A stretch of 64,000 bases of DNA, from contig JAEUMQ010000016.1 in the NCBI GenBank assembly GCA_016791425.1, positions 124,001 through 188,000 of the forward strand. The letters run 5' to 3'. Numbering within the stretch: position 1 is the stretch's first letter; each line of letters opens with the position of its first letter. Shown here piece after piece: positions 62,286-64,000 of this stretch. Made by a program: the position numbers and the translations under genes. Source of the stretch: Hyphomonadaceae bacterium. Its GTDB lineage: Bacteria; Pseudomonadota; Alphaproteobacteria; Caulobacterales; Aquidulcibacteraceae. Under the pieces are notes generated by a model. The model had not been told where the DNA came from. It ran no database searches and saw nothing but the letters and a program-made list of their open reading frames with translations.

Positions 62286-64000
62286 AATGGTAGACGTTCC
62301 GCAGGATCACGGCCGCCCGGCCAATACGGGCTTTAATTTCGACGTCCTACGGTCCGGCGTGATGCGCGGCGATGTCGCGCTCGCCGCCGGCGTGCTCGGC
62401 ATCCTCGCGATCATGCTGATGCCGCTGCCGCCGCTGATGCTCGATCTCCTGCTCGCCCTGTCGATGACGAGCTCGATCCTCATCCTGATCACCGCCCTGA
62501 TGATCAAGAAGCCGCTCGAATTCACCACTTTCCCTTCGATCCTGCTGCTGACGACCCTCTTCCGCCTCGCGCTCAACATCGCCTCCACGCGCCTCATCCT
62601 CAGTCACGGCCAGTCCGGCCAGCATGCGGCCGGCGACGTGATCGCCGCCTTCGCCGATTTCGTGATGGGCGGCAATTTCGTGATCGGCGTCATCGTGTTT
62701 GCGATCCTCGTGATCGTGAACTTCATCGTCATCACCAAGGGCTCGACCCGCATCGCCGAGGTCGCCGCACGCTTCACCTTGGACGCCATGCCCGGCAAGC
62801 AGATGGCGATCGACGCCGATCTTTCCGCCGGTCTCATCAACGAGACCGATGCGCGCGCACGCCGCAAGGCGCTGGAGGACGAAAGCAGCTTCTTCGGCGC
62901 CATGGACGGCGCATCGAAATTCGTCCGCGGCGATGCGATCGCCGGCCTGCTCATCGTTGCGATCAATATCGTCGGCGGCATCGTCATCGGCGTGCTCTCG
63001 CACGGCATGGACATCGGCGCGGCGGGCGACACGTACGTCCGCCTCTCCGTCGGCGACGGCCTCGTCACCCAGATCCCCGCGCTCATCATCTCAGTCGCCG
63101 CAGGCCTCCTCGTCTCGAAAGCCGGCCTCGACGGCGCGGCCGACCAGGCGCTGTCGCGGCAATTGACCGGCTACCCGCAGGCGCTCGGCATCGTCGCCGC
63201 GTGCGCGTTCGGCGCCGGGCTGCTTCCCGGCATGCCGATCCTCCCGTTCTGGATCCTCGCCGCCGCGACAGGATTGCTTGCGTGGCGATTGGTGCAGAAC
63301 CAGCGTCAGAAGCAGGCCGAAGCGGCCGCCGCGCCGCCCGAAACGCCGCCCGTTGAAGATACCCCGCAGGCCGCGCTCACCATGGACGACGTCCGCATCG
63401 AGCTCGGCTTCGGCCTCCTGCCGCTGACCAACGATGTGCAGGGCCGCCGCCTCACCGATCAGATCAAGGCGCTGCGCAAGACGATGGCGCAGGAGCTCGG
63501 CTTCGTGATGCCCGCCGTGCGCATCCTCGACAACGTGCAGCTCCCGCCCGACCATTATTCCGTGCGCATCCGCGAAATGGAGGCGGGCTCAGGCCGCCTC
63601 AAGCTCGGCGCATTACTCGCCATGGATCCCACCGGCCGCGGCATTTCCATTCCCGGCGAAGCGGTGAAGGAGCCCGCCTTCGGCCTCGACGCCTCCTGGA
63701 TCGACGAGCGCGCGCGCGAGGAAGCCACCTTCCGCGGCTACACCGTCGTCGATCCCGCCACGGTCCTTTCCACGCATCTCACCGAGATCGTGAAGGAGCA
63801 TATGGCCAACCTCCTCTCCTTCGCCGAAGTGAAGAAGCTGCTGAAGGACCTGCCGAAGGAGACGCAGACCCTCCTGGAAGAGACCGCGCCGACGCACATC
63901 TCCTGGTCGGGCGTGCAGCGCGTGCTGCAGAACCTGCTCGCCGAACGCATCTCGATCCGCGATCTTTCCACCATCGTCGAGGCGATCGCCGAATCCGCGC
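62286..64000 (+). CDS. flhA: Flagellar export gate protein FlhA (3' end beyond window)
   Basis: About 571 residues visible. The membrane domain has the FHIPEP block (PLEFTTFPSILLLTTLFRLA, LNIASTRLILSHG, MPGKQMAIDADLSAG) and several helices; the cytoplasmic domain begins near residue 340. FlhA forms the export-gate ring that pulls flagellar subunits through the membrane. The ATG at 62286 follows GGAG. The coding region runs off the window without a stop. Confidence 0.97.

Overview
The window is GC-rich and densely coded. It looks like chromosome from a dimorphic alphaproteobacterium of the Caulobacterales/Hyphomonadaceae type. The best evidence is the right-hand end, where flgE, sciP, fliF, fliG, fliH(flbE), fliN, flbD and flhA follow one another as in Caulobacter crescentus. 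SciP and FlbD are cell-cycle and flagellar regulators of that lineage. No insertion sequence, prophage gene or CRISPR array was seen.

Layout, left to right. (1) 1-7229: the end of a P1/DmpA-type aminopeptidase, converging on a four-gene minus-strand operon with 4-bp overlaps: class III aminotransferase, aldehyde dehydrogenase, second class III aminotransferase, and a beta-propeller/CehA-type metallohydrolase. It looks like amine or amino-acid catabolism. (2) 7426-13873: a GH27 alpha-galactosidase-like lipoprotein and a 1490-residue LamG/FN3/apiosidase-like secreted protein, both glycan-directed. (3) 14030-23955: a type II secretion system. gspG and a short prepilin peptidase point left; gspD-K-E-F-H-I-J-L-M-N point right, mostly with 4-bp ATGA overlaps. 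The gspH reading frame has no stop codon and runs into gspJ, with gspI overprinted in another frame. (4) 23972-30250: P-type ATPase, TerB-like protein, PHA synthase, universal stress protein and a phasin-like protein. Three FNR/FixK-type palindromes lie in its intergenic gaps, which suggests a low-oxygen regulon. (5) 30338-40534: a catabolic cluster with a MetE-core-like protein, FAH-family hydrolase, epimerase, cupin, alpha/beta hydrolase, extradiol dioxygenase and FAD monooxygenase, a LysR regulator and a divergent TonB-dependent receptor. It probably imports and cleaves an unidentified aromatic compound. (6) 40562-49186: tRNA-Met, an Lrp/AsnC regulator, a C13 peptidase, a DUF3754 protein, a DUF4386 protein, and a minus-strand run ending with mnmA, a hydrolase, a thioesterase, a thiolase and a DUF2332 protein. 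(7) 49427-64000: flagellar genes. flgK-flgL diverge from fliK-flgD-flgE across a 363-bp region with a sigma-54-type promoter on each strand. Then come sciP and the fliF-to-flhA block, with flhA cut by the window edge.

The best candidates for new biology are the gspH/I/J overprinting, the three-box FNR/FixK module around PHA synthesis, the MetE-core-like enzyme inside an aromatic-cleavage cluster, and the nested palindrome ahead of sciP. All calls come from reading the sequence. No database search was run, so family names rest on motif recognition.
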